DNA of 64,000 bases from Usnea hakonensis (lineage: Eukaryota; Ascomycota; Lecanoromycetes; Lecanorales; Parmeliaceae): positions 55,857 through 119,856 of the forward strand of contig BLJB01000137.1 of NCBI GenBank assembly GCA_013423325.1, written 5' to 3'. The position numbers and the translations under genes were made by a program. The notes under the pieces are model-generated. The model was not told the DNA's origin and ran no database searches. It saw nothing but the letters and a program-made list of their open reading frames with translations. Each line of letters opens with the position of its first letter. Positions within the stretch are counted from its first letter, which is position 1. Below are positions 37,428 to 48,681 of this stretch, piece after piece.

Positions 37428-38432
37428 ATGTCCCCATATCCATATCATTGTGTTGGCATATTCAGGCCGGATTCTTTCAAGGATTCGACAGAGAGTACAT
37501 CATTCGTGCCAGGAAGCAAGCCTCTGAAAATTGACCCTAAGGAATTCAAAATCTTGCCCGGCTCATCATGGGATAACTGGTCTCCCGAGCGGGTCAAGGC
37601 CGCCAAAGCTGAGGGTCGCGCGTGGCAGATGGCGGCCCAAAAACAGTATCGCGAAAGGTCAGCGGCAGCAGCGGCAGCACCAGGGGCATATAGGTTCGAC
37701 GAACCTGAGCCTGGCGCAACTTCAAACGATGTCAGAATCTACACCAAGCTCAAGAATGGAGAATACAAGTATTGGGGCATCAGAGACGACGATATGGAAA
37801 TCGAGGACTTCTGGGCTAAATTTGATCCAAATAATACCCGGTATCAAGATGACAACGAAGACAATCCGCTTGACATAGGGTCAGCCGAAAATGTACCTCT
37901 TTCCAACATTCCAACGCCTCGTGCCAGCGCTGCTATCGGTTTGGAAAGGCGCCAGAAGACGCCCTCGATTAATTCCCAACACAGAGTCCGTAAATCGCCG
38001 TCTGTGACTCCTCAGATTAATAAGCGCACACGTAAATCTCTGGCTGCCAAGATTGATACGGGGATCGCTAGAATTGATGAGCGGGCTCCACAAACCGGTG
38101 CTGCCAAAACAACCTCGGCCAAGAACCTCTCCGACCAGGCTTCTGGGAAAGCAAGGGGTAGAGGGCGACCTCGAAAAGCACAGCCCAGTATCCCTGAACC
38201 GTCCTGTCCAAATACTGACCTTACATCGTCGACCCCAGCCAAGCGAAAGCGTGGTAGGCCTGCCAAAATGAAGGTCCAGTCAAAGTCTTCGGCAAAGCAG
38301 GATAGGGCAGCCGCCGAGAGTAGAGCCAAAATTATGAAACCCAATCAGAGAAAGGAACACTCTCAAGCACCGTCCACTCATGCAATGCGTACGAGGGCGA
38401 AGGGCCCAGTAAGTGGTTCGAACACCCGTTAG
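37428..38432 (+). CDS. AT-hook protein
   Basis: 334 aa, no intron seen. Two AT-hook cores, ARGRGRPRKA (about residues 241-250) and KRKRGRPAKM (about 271-280), would bind the minor groove of AT-rich DNA. The N-terminal third has a short ordered-looking segment (IYTKLKNGEYKYWGIRDDD, then WAKFDP) resembling a degraded chromatin-associated module, and the C-terminal half is Lys/Ser/Pro-rich and disordered. Expected nuclear. The frame is open seven codons upstream but without an ATG, so I start at ATGTCC. Confidence 0.8.
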   Translation: MSPYPYHCVGIFRPDSFKDSTESTSFVPGSKPLKIDPKEFKILPGSSWDNWSPERVKAAKAEGRAWQMAAQKQYRERSAAAAAAPGAYRFDEPEPGATSNDVRIYTKLKNGEYKYWGIRDDDMEIEDFWAKFDPNNTRYQDDNEDNPLDIGSAENVPLSNIPTPRASAAIGLERRQKTPSINSQHRVRKSPSVTPQINKRTRKSLAAKIDTGIARIDERAPQTGAAKTTSAKNLSDQASGKARGRGRPRKAQPSIPEPSCPNTDLTSSTPAKRKRGRPAKMKVQSKSSAKQDRAAAESRAKIMKPNQRKEHSQAPSTHAMRTRAKGPVSGSNTR

Positions 38433-40600
38433 AGATCGGTTTTCTGCCAAGACGAGGAGGGCACGACTCTACTTCTCTTCAAGATAGGACACGAGGTCTC
38501 CTTTTGTGCTTGCGGCTCATATTATTGCCAGGATAGGCTAGCTGTGAATCTCTAGAGGATATGGGATAGATCCTGTCGGATTCGAGCAGGTCTCGATGGC
38601 TGTTCTACTCAGTGCTGGGAAGTAGGCGTTGGTGATCTGATGAACGTTCTTCGCCGTAAGGAAGCTGCAAAGCCGGACGATCACGCTACCGCGATTATGC
38701 AAAAGATCAGCATGCATATCATCATCAAAGGAACACAAGGTCAAACAGCCATATCTTACAACTCTCAATATACGACATCATCATTCAGCCGTGACGAGAT
38801 GGCTCTCCTTTTCTGTTTCGCACGTCCTCCGCCGCTCATAGTTGCTCTCCGTGTTGACTGACTTCGGTGTATGTCTACGCATTTCAGATTGACTTTGGCA
38901 GCGGGCGCTCCTAGACTCTATAACCCTATTCCACACTTGGCGGTACTCGCAGAGCTTCTGGTATTGACTGACTTCGGTGCATGTCTACCAGTCGAGCTCA
39001 GCTACTACTCGCTCTCATTTGTGTCTCATCAAATCATCGATATCGATTCAGGAAACAAGGGCTGCCTTGTGAAAATAACGAAGACAGAGAGGCATACCTC
39101 CTGCTGTCTACTGACTGCTTGGACAACGAATACTCTGACGATCTGACATTTTCCACAACGTGCTACTCCACTCACTGGGCAGCCCGGCGCGCAGCGACAT
39201 CACCATATACTAGTACAGGACATCAACAACAATCTTCTCCACTAGTCCTTGTCATCAGCCAGCCTGTACTGGAGCTTTACACGTTTTCGGTTTTTCGTCT
39301 CCTAAGTTGTTGCTCTCGTCCTCCTCTTTCAACTACCTGGAAGTGCTCGAGCAGGGACGTAAGCGAGAAGCAATTCGAGGCGAAGTATGCGCCGTGTCAG
39401 CGCAACATCTCAATTAATTTGGCGGAGCACTTCCTTCAGATTGGGTAAGGTGAGAAATTTGGCTCCGCTGAGCTTGATAACAAGCAGTATGTGAACTCCA
39501 TCAATGGACTTCAAGGTTTGGGAGTAGAGGATGTAGGCACAGAAGATTAGGGTTTTGGGGGAAATTGGTCAATGGTGTCATCACTGCGACCGTAAGTGAG
39601 GATGATTGTCACTAGCGCTTTGTTCACGATCATACAATTATAATCATGCGCCCACATCATGGGACTGTCTTAAAATAGAGTAACATCAGATTAATTTTCA
39701 CTGCCCTCTCCCTCTCTTCCCCAATCCGATCAGATCCCCTATCATCATCATGAACCATCTCCGTGCCAACTCTTTGTACATTCTCCCTAGCTCCAAAATC
39801 CCATTTCCATCTCCCAATACTCCATCAAAAAAAAAACGCCAGCTTTCTGATTTTCCACCTACACTCTAGTCCATCACCTACAAGGCCCCACCCAATTTAA
39901 CAGCGTACAACAGAACGCTTTAGGCAATGCACTGTTCTACTATGTACCTGTTTCTCTTCCCACTGAGCCCCCGCCGTTGCTGGCGTCAACGTGTTTCAAA
40001 TTTTTGCCGCGGAGAATGATATCTTTTCCCTGTCCAAGTTCCGGAGGTCTGTCTTGGTATTTCAGATAGAGTGGGTCTGGGGGATTAGGGTGTGCGGAGT
40101 GAGGGATGTTCCGTTGGTGGGTAGTGATTCGGTGGAAAGGTTACTGATAGTTTCCATTTGCCTGCCTGCCTGCCGCGATCTCTTCCAGGACCCTATCGCT
40201 GAAGAGATGGTAGCTTTTGCTACGAAATAGAAATAAAGCGTTTTGTGGTTCTACGGTCGAGCTAGTTCTTGGGATGGCTTTGACGAGCTGATCGATGAGC
40301 TTTTTTTTTTTTTTGGCGCGGAGAGTGTGGTGTAGTTTTTGAATGCTGGAGAGATGTTTCTGATTAGAAATGTGTTGGACTACAACACTGGTATTTTTTT
40401 AGGCGAGATGAAGAGATCATTTCAGTGTCGAAGACTAGAAGAGTAGGAGATATTGGCGTATGCATTTGCGACTTGTCAGTTGAGTGTCTTGGTGGGACAT
40501 AAAGATGCGCAACGCAATGACCTTTCAACGAGGGCAGTGTGACGGCTAGTCGTGCTACTTGTTGAGGTCAGGAATTGGTGAGTGGCACCCAGGAATCTAT
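38433..40600. other. Intergenic with a 25-bp direct repeat
   Basis: About 2.2 kb; open frames at 38871-39448 lack motifs. TTGACTGACTTCGGTG plus ATGTCTAC occurs at 38854-38878 and again at 38964-38988 with one mismatch, 110 bp apart. A T homopolymer is at 40302-40313. Confidence 0.6.
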
Positions 40601-42638
40601 CTAATCTACTAAGTAGTCACTTACACCAAGCGGATCAGGATCAATGTCGGACAACTTCCTGCTCTTCAGGTATGCGAAGGCATCATTCAAATCACCATTC
40701 GACTTGCGAATTGCATTCTGGCATACATCTACAGAGTATTCAGACGGCAGATTCTCCATGAGACGGTCGACCATCTCGCGTTCCTCCGCGCACAAGGACC
40801 TCCGTACCTTTCTAAGTACCCTAATGTTGCCTCACCAAAGCACACCCAAAATCAAGATTTGAAACCAGAACCACCATCTTGATCCACAGATGCACTGTCT
40901 TCTTACTGGCTATGGCCGATCCCTTTGAAGTTCGTATACGCTTCACCTCTCAACTCCAACACCTCAACGCCTCTGCCAACTCCTCCCAGAAGGCCGCTCA
41001 GGATGCCCTGTACTTGTACAGGGCATCAGGCGCCTTGTAACCAAATGTTCGACAAAGATAAAAACGCGCGCTAACTCGTTGCCCGAATTTGTCGAGAGCT
41101 CTCAGACACTCCTGCACAGGGCATCCTGGAAGCTCACTTCGCAAGAGCTCAACTTTGGATCGCAGATCTGCATCAAGCGTGTCGAGTAGGGCAATGTCCG
41201 GTTTTCTTCTCGGCTCATCTGTCTCGGAGCTGCTGTCGTCGCTGCTGTACTCAAGCTCATCCGAGTTATCGCTGTCGTCACTTTCAGAATTCTCTATGTC
41301 GAGGGGGAACACAGGCCCTGTTGAATTGGTTTCGTTTTCATTGTTGGCTTGCGATTCAGCTTCGGCGTCTCTCCTGACCTTGTAATACCACTTGTCACTT
41401 GGTCCCGAAATGTCCAGAATATATCCGAGTGGAAAACCTTTATCGGCCATCCACGGGCTGCGTTGAGTTGATAGTAAGCCAAGAATGAGCTCAAGCGCAG
41501 GATTCATGATTGAGGCGGCCGCACCAATGTGCTCCCAAGAGCCCGAAGTCAAGTTGACTTCATCGAGAGTCAGACGCCGGAGTGAAAGCGTGTGCCGCTT
41601 TAGGAAAGCTTCCAATTCGCCCTCACTTGCCTCGAACCACCTGAGGTATACTAGCCGTAATCGTGCCCATTCATGAGTACCTAGGGTCCTAGCAGCGCAC
41701 AAATTGGTGGCAGCTTTTGGATCACCGATAAGAGTGAGCTCTTCTAGATTCTCGGCTAAGCTCAAAAGGTCTGCCAGAGCTCCCCCGCTGAACTTTCGAG
41801 GGTCTAGCTGTGTCGACGAAGACGAGACCTCAAGACTGAAAACTGTGACGCTGAGCTCCAATTTCCGAAGCCCGTGGAAGATATAAGGAAAACTATAAAA
41901 CGTCGTAATGTTTGTATCAGACAACAGGAACCAATACGGAATCCCATCGTCCATACATGCATGAACTCTGCTGCCCAGGCTCAATTGTTGCAAAGTCGCA
42001 CATGCCGAGTTCGATATGGCTCGCAGCAGGGAAAAAAGGCCACCGAAATGCCTCCTATACTGACATTCATTGCTATGAAGAGAGCATTTGACACTGCTGC
42101 TTGTCAGGCAATCAATGCTCATCTCGTGAGGTTCAAAGTCCGGCTGGGTTCGGTGAAAGAGAGGTCCATCGTCGTAGTCGGACCCCAAGACAGGATCATT
42201 GTTATTGTCGCCAGGGAGACAAGAGATTCGAGAGAGATCTGCGTAGGATACTGTCTTGACGTTCGAAAGATTCTTGAAAGCTTTGTCTAATCGAGCCTGT
42301 AATACGTTTAATTGAATCTCTTCTTGTTCGTGAAATAGAGCCGTTGCACGCTCAGTACTACTGCCAGGAAGGTTGGGGATCTTTGTAGGATCGATCCAAG
42401 AGCTGTCGAAGACGACCTCTTTCACATATGTGCGGTAGACAGGGTGTGTTGTGAGATTCAAAAAAGTGTTCAAGACACCTTTTCTCGCAGCAACGTAGGC
42501 AGTAGTGAAGAGTAGTGAAGATGCCAAGTAGCAGAAGTGAGGTTCCATGGAAAGGCGAATGCTTTTGAGGTCTGCTTTGCCCAGGTAGGAAAAGGCTTCG
42601 AGCCAGACTTCGGTGGGTAGTACCGCTGATGTATCCAT
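40601..42638 (-). CDS. F-box protein with C-terminal UBA-like segments
   Basis: The main exon, from 42638 (ATG in GAGAATGG), is open to a stop at 40998. Residues 5-45 (VLPTEVWLEAFSYLGKADLK) are an F-box, the Skp1-binding module of SCF ubiquitin ligases. The middle has leucine-rich-repeat-like periodicity (LRKLELSV, LEELTLIG, LRRLTLDEV). An acidic Ser/Asp stretch precedes a helical segment ending QECLRALDKFG. Two ends are possible: the stop at 40998, or a splice 41014|40820 (GTACAG donor, ATTAG acceptor, 193 bp) that joins in frame to a last exon ending at 40601 with a clear UBA-like sequence (SVDVCQNAIRKSNGDLNDAF). I favour the spliced form weakly. Substrate unknown. Confidence 0.8.
40912..41040 (+). 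pseudogene. 5' fragment of a Ctk3-like (CTD kinase gamma subunit) gene
   Basis: A 42-codon frame starts with MADPFEVRIRFTSQLQHLNA and continues to QKAAQ, the characteristic N-terminus of fungal Ctk3, the gamma subunit of the kinase that phosphorylates the RNA polymerase II C-terminal domain. After QKAAQ it runs into a 26-bp palindrome and stops at 41038-41040; the conserved downstream part is absent, because the plus strand beyond is antisense to the F-box gene. It lies antisense within the proposed last intron of that gene. Recognition is from memory of the family; the rest of Ctk3 is not in the window. Confidence 0.7.
41002..41027. repeat. 26-bp palindrome at the Ctk3/F-box junction
   Basis: GATGCCCTGTAC, TT, GTACAGGGCATC: perfect 12-bp arms with a 2-nt centre. 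Both strands encode a DALYxYRAS-like peptide, so the two frames meet here. Confidence 0.95.
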
Positions 42639-43201
42639 TCTCGAGCCGTATCTGACCTGGATCGGGCTGGGGGTGTGTAGGAGATGGAGGATAAATTGTT
42701 TTGTGATCAAGTCACATATCGATTGAAGACGCGCCTAATCTAAGTTTACTACGCGTTCGGCCTCTAGCCGCATATGTACTAGTCGAGGTATCAGCTAGCC
42801 CTACAACATATAATTGTAAGGTAGCCCAACGAAGCCCTGGGCGATTGAGGTGAGGCTATCAGGGCTGCTAAGAACTGTTCTTCCCTGATAGCATACTCAA
42901 TGAGGGAAGTTAATGGAACAAATGAATGTTGACAGGATGATTGAATGCATGGTCGAGACACGGATCAACTTTTGAAGCCGAGAGAGTCCGAGAGAGGCAG
43001 CTCGCTACAGGAAAATATTGGCTCACCATTATAACGTCACCATGCGTAATCTGCATCTCATCCCCACATTTCGTTTCTTTTTCCTACGATTCTGGTGCAT
43101 TTTAAAGGATATGTGGTTCTACTTTAGCCTTTTTCCATCTTACGATTCGATTTTGTCACCGCCATATACAGACGCTTGGTACGAGTACTTACTATCTTAC
43201 A
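42639..43201. promoter_or_regulatory. Divergent intergenic region, F-box and MFS genes
   Basis: About 560 bp between outward-facing starts; no gene recognised. Confidence 0.5.
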
Positions 43202-44970
43202 ATGGGCCTTGGCATTGTTGAGCCAATCTCCGAATTTGGAAATCCCCCGGGAACAGCGACATTGCTTGATGACGAAGGATCTGTCGAGAGTCTGTCCAAA
43301 AACGCCCTCATCCTTGTGCCCCAGCCTTCCAGCTCGCCTAGAGACCCTTTGGTAAGCGCTGCAAATTGAACTCTTCATCTTATAGCTTCTTATACTTCGA
43401 TCAGAATTGGTCATTATGGAAGAAAGACCTTGCTCTGCTGGCAATGTGCCTTTCTATCACAGTCGGAGGGATCCAAGACTCCTTACTTTCAACTGTGAAT
43501 GGTGTCCTGGCTCAGGAGTTCGGACTGCCTATAGAGAAAATCGAAAACCTGTCATCGTATCCATTGCTGGCATCAGGTGTCACTTGCGCCCTGGCCTCCA
43601 TACTTGCTCGCATTGTTGGCAAGCGACCTATTTATGTTGCTTCGACCAGCATTCTTACGATCACGTGTATATGGTCAGCCCTGATTGGGAAGAACTACAG
43701 TAGCTTCTTCGCAGCGCGGATAATATCCGGAATAGGTCTCGGAACATATGAAGCTCTTGTACTATCGAGTATTGGTGACTTATATTTCGTGAGTCTACTG
43801 TAGGGTCTTTAGTCTCGCTGACATGTTGACGTTCACTCAGGTCCATCAACGAGGGAAACGGGTCGCATTTCTGAATATTATGTCACTTGGACCCATTCAA
43901 CTAAGCCCTATTCTCAGCGGCTATATCGCAGATCATTATGGCTGGCGCACCAACTTCTGGATCCTGACAGCATTCACAGCCCTTAATCTCTTGCTGGTAG
44001 TACTCTTCGCGCCAGAGACGCAATACGAGCGGCCTTCCATTTACGACACCGATCTTGCGAGGACTAATCCCTCTCGATTCGACACTACCACCGAGTCCAC
44101 TGAAGAAAGGCAAGCATCACCGGAGCTTGGGGTCGGGACTGCAACGAGGAATGCAAAGGATCCTGCACAGGAGACCCCCCTCACTTACTGGCAAGAGCTG
44201 AAGCCTTACACGGAGATACGGATAGCAGGAGACTTCTGGAAACACGTCGCTCGACTGTTTGGGTGCTTGATGTACCCTGCAGTAATCTGGACGTTTCTAG
44301 TGGGCGGAACGTACAGCGGATGGGTATTTCCCTTTTCTTGAGAGTGTAGTGGTACTTGGCTGATAATCCACAGATGAGCGGACTGAGCATCACAATTGCA
44401 CAAATCTTCTCGGTACCGCCAACATCGTACACACCTACCGAGCTCGGCCGTCTGAGCACTTTCCCAGCTGTCGGTGCATTCCTCGCTTTTGTAGTGCTCA
44501 GCGGGCTGGCAGACAGTAGCGCCAAGTGGGCGGCGCGAAGGAACAATCGAATCTATGAGCCAGAATTCCGCCTCTACCTCATCTCTTTCGGGCTCTTGGT
44601 TGGAGTACCCGGGTTTGCGTTATTTGGATGGTACGCAAGTACCGCTACCCCGGACCACCAAATTAGCTGGGTGGTCATTAGCGTCCTGTACGGGATGATC
44701 ATCTTCACGACTGTAACGCAGCAATCGACTACTTTCGCGTATCTGCTGGATGCACACCGAAATAGGAGTATAGAGACCGCCGTGTTTGTGGTTATGGTTC
44801 GGAACTTCTTCTCTTTTGCTAGCGGCAAGTTCTTACCTCCCTGGTTGAATCACTCGGGCACTGCGAATACCTTCTATGCGATTGCCGGAATTCAGGCTGC
44901 GCTAGCCTTGACGACTATTCCTCTGTATGTCTATGGCAAGGTCATTAGGAGCGCACTACGGAGATGGTAA
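43202..44970 (+). CDS. MFS transporter
   Basis: 537 aa, four exons: 43202-43351, 43405-43788, 43841-44323, 44374-44970; introns 50-53 bp, all phase 0. The cytosolic N-terminus is about 60 aa; hydrophobic segments then alternate with short charged loops as in 12-helix major facilitator proteins. Landmarks are LALLAMCLSITVGGIQDS (TM1), the G-rich IISGIGLGTYEALVLSSIGDLYF region, HQRGKRVAFLNI in the 4-5 loop, and a large central loop with YERPSIYD and TYWQELKPY, typical of the fungal DHA1-like group. Plasma membrane proton antiporter or importer; substrate not predictable. Confidence 0.94.
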
Positions 44971-45700
44971 TGCATGGTTACAAGTATGTGAGAGAATTTA
45001 TTTGAAATCGATGAGGTTGTTGTTAGGTCTACAAAATGGCGCAGCTGAAGCGGTGGTGTAGACCTGGGATTCGAAGTGCCGATAAATGCAGTGATTTACG
45101 ACCAATGTCTAGATATCGATTACAAAAATCTAGCTATCTTCTTACTCGTAGACCCCGTTTTTCAATCACCTCTTATAAGAGGACCAGTTCCAAAAACCAA
45201 GTCCAGCGACTAAAACTTCCGAATTGGAGTGTATCTGAATCGTTTATACAGTAACTGCGATCAAAGCATCTAGCCACGCCATGGTCCGCTTGCAAAAGTG
45301 CTACTCCCACGACGATTATCATTCTTACCACGAGAGCCAAATTCATGCCTACCGCCACAACTCGCCACGACTATCGCCACGAGACTCCCGCTGAGTTCCA
45401 GCGTCACCGCCATCGCCTCTACCACGGCCCATGCCCAGAAGTTCAGAGTCGGCAGAACTTCTAACGCCAGCACTAGCATTACCAGCTACTGAGTTCTGGG
45501 CTTTGTCGATTCTAGAGCAGCTGGAGTTGAATGACTGACCACTGGGCCCCATATCGATCTCCTCTGTGCTGGCTGCTTACTTCTCTCATAGGCGGATAGA
45601 GAGCTGGGGCGACAAGGGATCGTGGAATTGATTGGCGGCTGAGCATCAAGGTAAACCCATCCAGGAACCTGATTGGTAAGTCTTGATGGCTCCGATCTAG
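44971..45700. other. Intergenic, nothing recognised
   Basis: About 730 bp between convergent features; only short frames. Confidence 0.6.
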
Positions 45701-46634
45701 TTATTTTTGGGCGGTGGCAATATATCGGTTGCTGAAAGATGTCCACAAACTCTCCTCAAAGATGTCCGAGCTGTGTGCTCTGCTGAAAGATGTCCACAAA
45801 CTCTTCTCAAAGATGTCCGAGCTCTGTGCTCGCGGACAGTATGGCTCTGTCTCCAGGAAAGCATTACATGCCATATCAACCCCTGTCTAGTCTACCGAGA
45901 TATCTTTACAAGCATCAAAATCAAGGAGCCACAAGCTTGTCATTCTCAGTCCAAAATTTGGACTTGAATTGGTCACATGCTCAAAAGTACTTGTTGGTAC
46001 ATTGGCACTTGTTAGTTTTTCTAGAAGGAATTGGCGGCGGACAATCTGGTCCCCTTGAGGATAGCTGCCAAGTACGAATTCAATATCCATTGCATCAATC
46101 TTGGTCCAATTTTAGGTTCTCAATTTGGTCAATATGAAGCGGATAGTTGCGAAGGCTAAAGGATTTGTGCTTTGACTTCTTCTCGAGACGGCGTCGGCGA
46201 CCTAGGTATGGGCGGATCAAACAGTCTTGATTTGGCTCGGATAGTTTGATCAAGTCGATCTCTGGTCTCAACGATTCTGGGCAGTATTCTTCGATGATCT
46301 TGTCACGCACTTGTTGGGAGAATGGCGGTATGCGCTCGGAAACGAGAGCGTTGCAGGGTACCTGGAAGTCCTTTGGGAATTTCAAGATATGTTTGTGCCA
46401 CCAGTCATGATTGTGACCAGATATATACTCGTAGCATTTAGGTACGAGAACCCTGGGGACACTGCTAGACAGAGTCTGAAGAACCTGTTCGTGTATGTCA
46501 TAGTCGTTTCGGAGAAATTTCCCTGGGCCCCCTTCCTCTCGTTTAATTGCGGAAGTCTCTCCATGTGCCGACCAAATTGTGCCGCAAAATCCCTGGCCGA
46601 TACGCCGAAAGACAGGATATTGGCTGAAGAGTGT
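45701..46634 (-). pseudogene. Decayed DUF3669-type gene
   Basis: Read on the minus strand, the segment begins TLFSQYPVFRRIGQGFCGTI, with the family landmarks AIKREEGGPGKFLRNDYD, HDWWHKHILKFP, ALVSERIPPF, CLIRPYLGRRRR and FSLRNYPLH, then WLLDFDAC. That is the order of the fungal DUF3669 proteins (function unknown) as I recall them. Lesions: a TAG at 46635-46637 just before the first block, a frame change near 46095 with loss of about 25 residues between NYPLH and the segment reading MDIEFVL, and a TAG near 45887 after DACKDISVD. The frame continues beyond that stop to TAA at 45701. The end carries an in-frame 17-residue duplication. Confidence 0.75.
45731..45832 (-). repeat. 51-bp tandem duplication
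   Basis: Two copies, 45731-45781 and 45782-45832, differing at three positions. On the minus strand each encodes 17 residues starting AQSSDIFE and ending LWTSFS, in frame within the decayed DUF3669 gene. Confidence 0.95.
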
Positions 46635-46797
46635 CTAGATTATTTTTCTGATCTGCGTTTGAAGTAGAGAAACAAGAAGAGAAGATTAATTTTCAAATTT
46701 TCACAAGTAGTAAGGTTAGGGTTCGGGTTAGATCTGGCGTCAAGCCCTATTGGGCATCCACGCCTGTCCTTTCGAGCAAACAGGGCAACATCTCGAA

Positions 46798-47255
46798 ATG
46801 GCATCCATAGGTAAATTCGTTGTCGCTGGAGCTGCCGCGACACAAGAGTCTACGTTGGCTCTCACTAACATCAACTTCGACTTCTCGCTCGTGAAGATGG
46901 AAGCACCCTTGGAATTCCGTGGGCTTGGTTCTGCTTTGTCGTCGAAGAGGAAGCGCGATGCGGAGGAAGGGTTATTGTCCACATCTTCTACTCATGACGA
47001 CGATTCTGCGACTATCAAGCTCACCCCTCGTGCATGGGAGATGATCATAGTCGCATACCGGTCTCTCAAGGACGGCTGTAACTTAGGGGTGAGGCTAGAT
47101 TCGAGGGCTCGATAAGGCCTGGACGTATCAGTCTGGCTGCTGTCGCGCCGATTCTCAGCTGACCCTTTCTCCAGCTCGATTATGAGAAGTTAGCCGACCT
47201 TGCTGGCTCTAAAGTCCCCGCTTCAGCAAAAGCGGTCTGGGGACGGGTCAAATAG
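46798..47255 (+). CDS. Small composite protein, N-terminus of one fungal family on the tail of another
   Basis: 123 aa in two exons, 46798-47088 and 47175-47255, with an 86-bp intron (GTGAGG donor, GCTGACC branch, CCAG acceptor, phase 0). Residues 1-57 (TLALTNINFDFSLVK, EFRGLGSALSSKRK) resemble the start of a large, multi-copy fungal family of unknown function. Residues about 70-123 (KLTPRAWEMIIVAYRSLKDG, LDYEKLADLAG, SAKAVWGRVK) resemble a small helical DNA-binding-like fungal domain. Family ties are from memory. It ends at TAG directly followed by KLG-type codons, so the original end may have been slightly longer. May be an expressed chimera or a relic. Confidence 0.55.
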
Positions 47256-48681
47256 AAGCTTGGTGTTGATGGCTCTCTATCTTGTCCGACCGACCGAGAA
47301 GCGCAATTTTTGTGTCTCGCCTTTCGATCTCTTAAAGATAGCCACACAATCATGGACTACCTACTAATCCTACGTATCGTACTAATCCTACGAATCTTAT
47401 GTATTTCCTACAATTAGCAAGGTAAAGCTGCGAGTAGTAAATTATATAGGCGATTCCTACTCATCCTACTCTCGCCTGCTATTTCTGCGCATCCCGCGAA
47501 ATCTTTACGCATTTTTGAATTTCGGATTTGCCGATATACTTGTATTTGGCGGTGGTCCCGGCAAAAAAACGTGGGGCGGCTGCTCGTTTCGGTTTTGCAA
47601 GATACAGTAGGCTACTGACTCGTCTTATCTAGTGCATCTTTACCCAGCTCCGGCACCCCCCCCAAAAGAAAGAAATCATCAAGAAGCTTTTTCTGCAACG
47701 GAACCCAGCAACAGACCAGACCAGACCGTGGGTTTAAACTTGTCCATGTCCTTGTCCTTATTTACTCTTCCCTTCCCGTATCCAATCCCATTAAATGAAA
47801 GAGCTCACGAATGGTACATCAAATCATTCATTATAAATCCTTCTCCAAAACCGTTCTTAAGTGACCGAACGAGAGTTGAGGTCTGTCGGAAGGGAGATAG
47901 AAGAAAAAGGTCCCAGCATCTCACTCGTACACAGGTAATATAATATTGTAAAAGGAAGTTGAGGAGGTCCGTGCTTCCTTTGTGGGATTTTTTTCAGAAA
48001 AAGGGGAAGAGAGGGGAGAAAGGGGAAGAGTGTGATGTTTGTGTGTTTGATGATCAGATTAGCATAATGGGCGCCATCTAACGCAAGGTAGCTGTATGGC
48101 TTTGTAGAAAATGAGGACTTTGATCTGATCTTATGGAATATGATTGTGTCTGGCAACAGAAGGGGTCTGCTCGGGCTGATGAGTACAAGGCTTCAAATTA
48201 AGAACCTTGGATGGTTCACACTACTGGCATGGCAGTCCCTCTGGTAGTAGAAAAGCTCGAGACAGCAGCGCCCGCATATCCCGTACAAGCGTCCGGCAAT
48301 GTAGTGCTAACAATGGATATCACAGGCTCGTGCTAAAGAAGGCGTAGTAACTGCCTCATGCATTATCAAATATTATCGGTACGAAACGCGATGTTTCATC
48401 GCAACAAATACAGCTCGCGGGCTAATGACTATCGAGCGCAGTGAAGCCAGGCGATTAGACTTCGCAGAAGGAAATGATAATTTGCGCCTTCGTATAGCCG
48501 AACTGATTGTTGTTTCTTATAAAGGCGAAGCTTGATACCGAGATTTGTTAGGCGCGAAGACAGTTCTGCTGTCTGAGGAAGTGGATGGAAGTCTCACCTA
48601 GGGATTGGAATTGCTGGGGGCATCCCGCGGCATTTGACACTCGCGCTCTTGTGTTTCTCGTGTGATCAAGAGAATGAAAGA
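47256..48681. other. Intergenic, left end of inverted-repeat unit
   Basis: About 1.4 kb without a recognisable gene. ACTAATCCTACG recurs near 47365-47395. The left 34-bp inverted repeat is at 47537-47570, and the 3' UTR of the ankyrin NLR must lie at the right end. Confidence 0.6.
47537..47570 (+). repeat. Left 34-bp inverted repeat
   Basis: Matches 55702-55735 in reverse complement at 32 of 34 positions. Similarity ends abruptly on both sides. Confidence 0.9.

Noticed and set aside
38871..39448. Plus-strand frames of 91 and 155 codons
   Set aside because: Overlap in different frames, no motif, stop-poor because of local composition.
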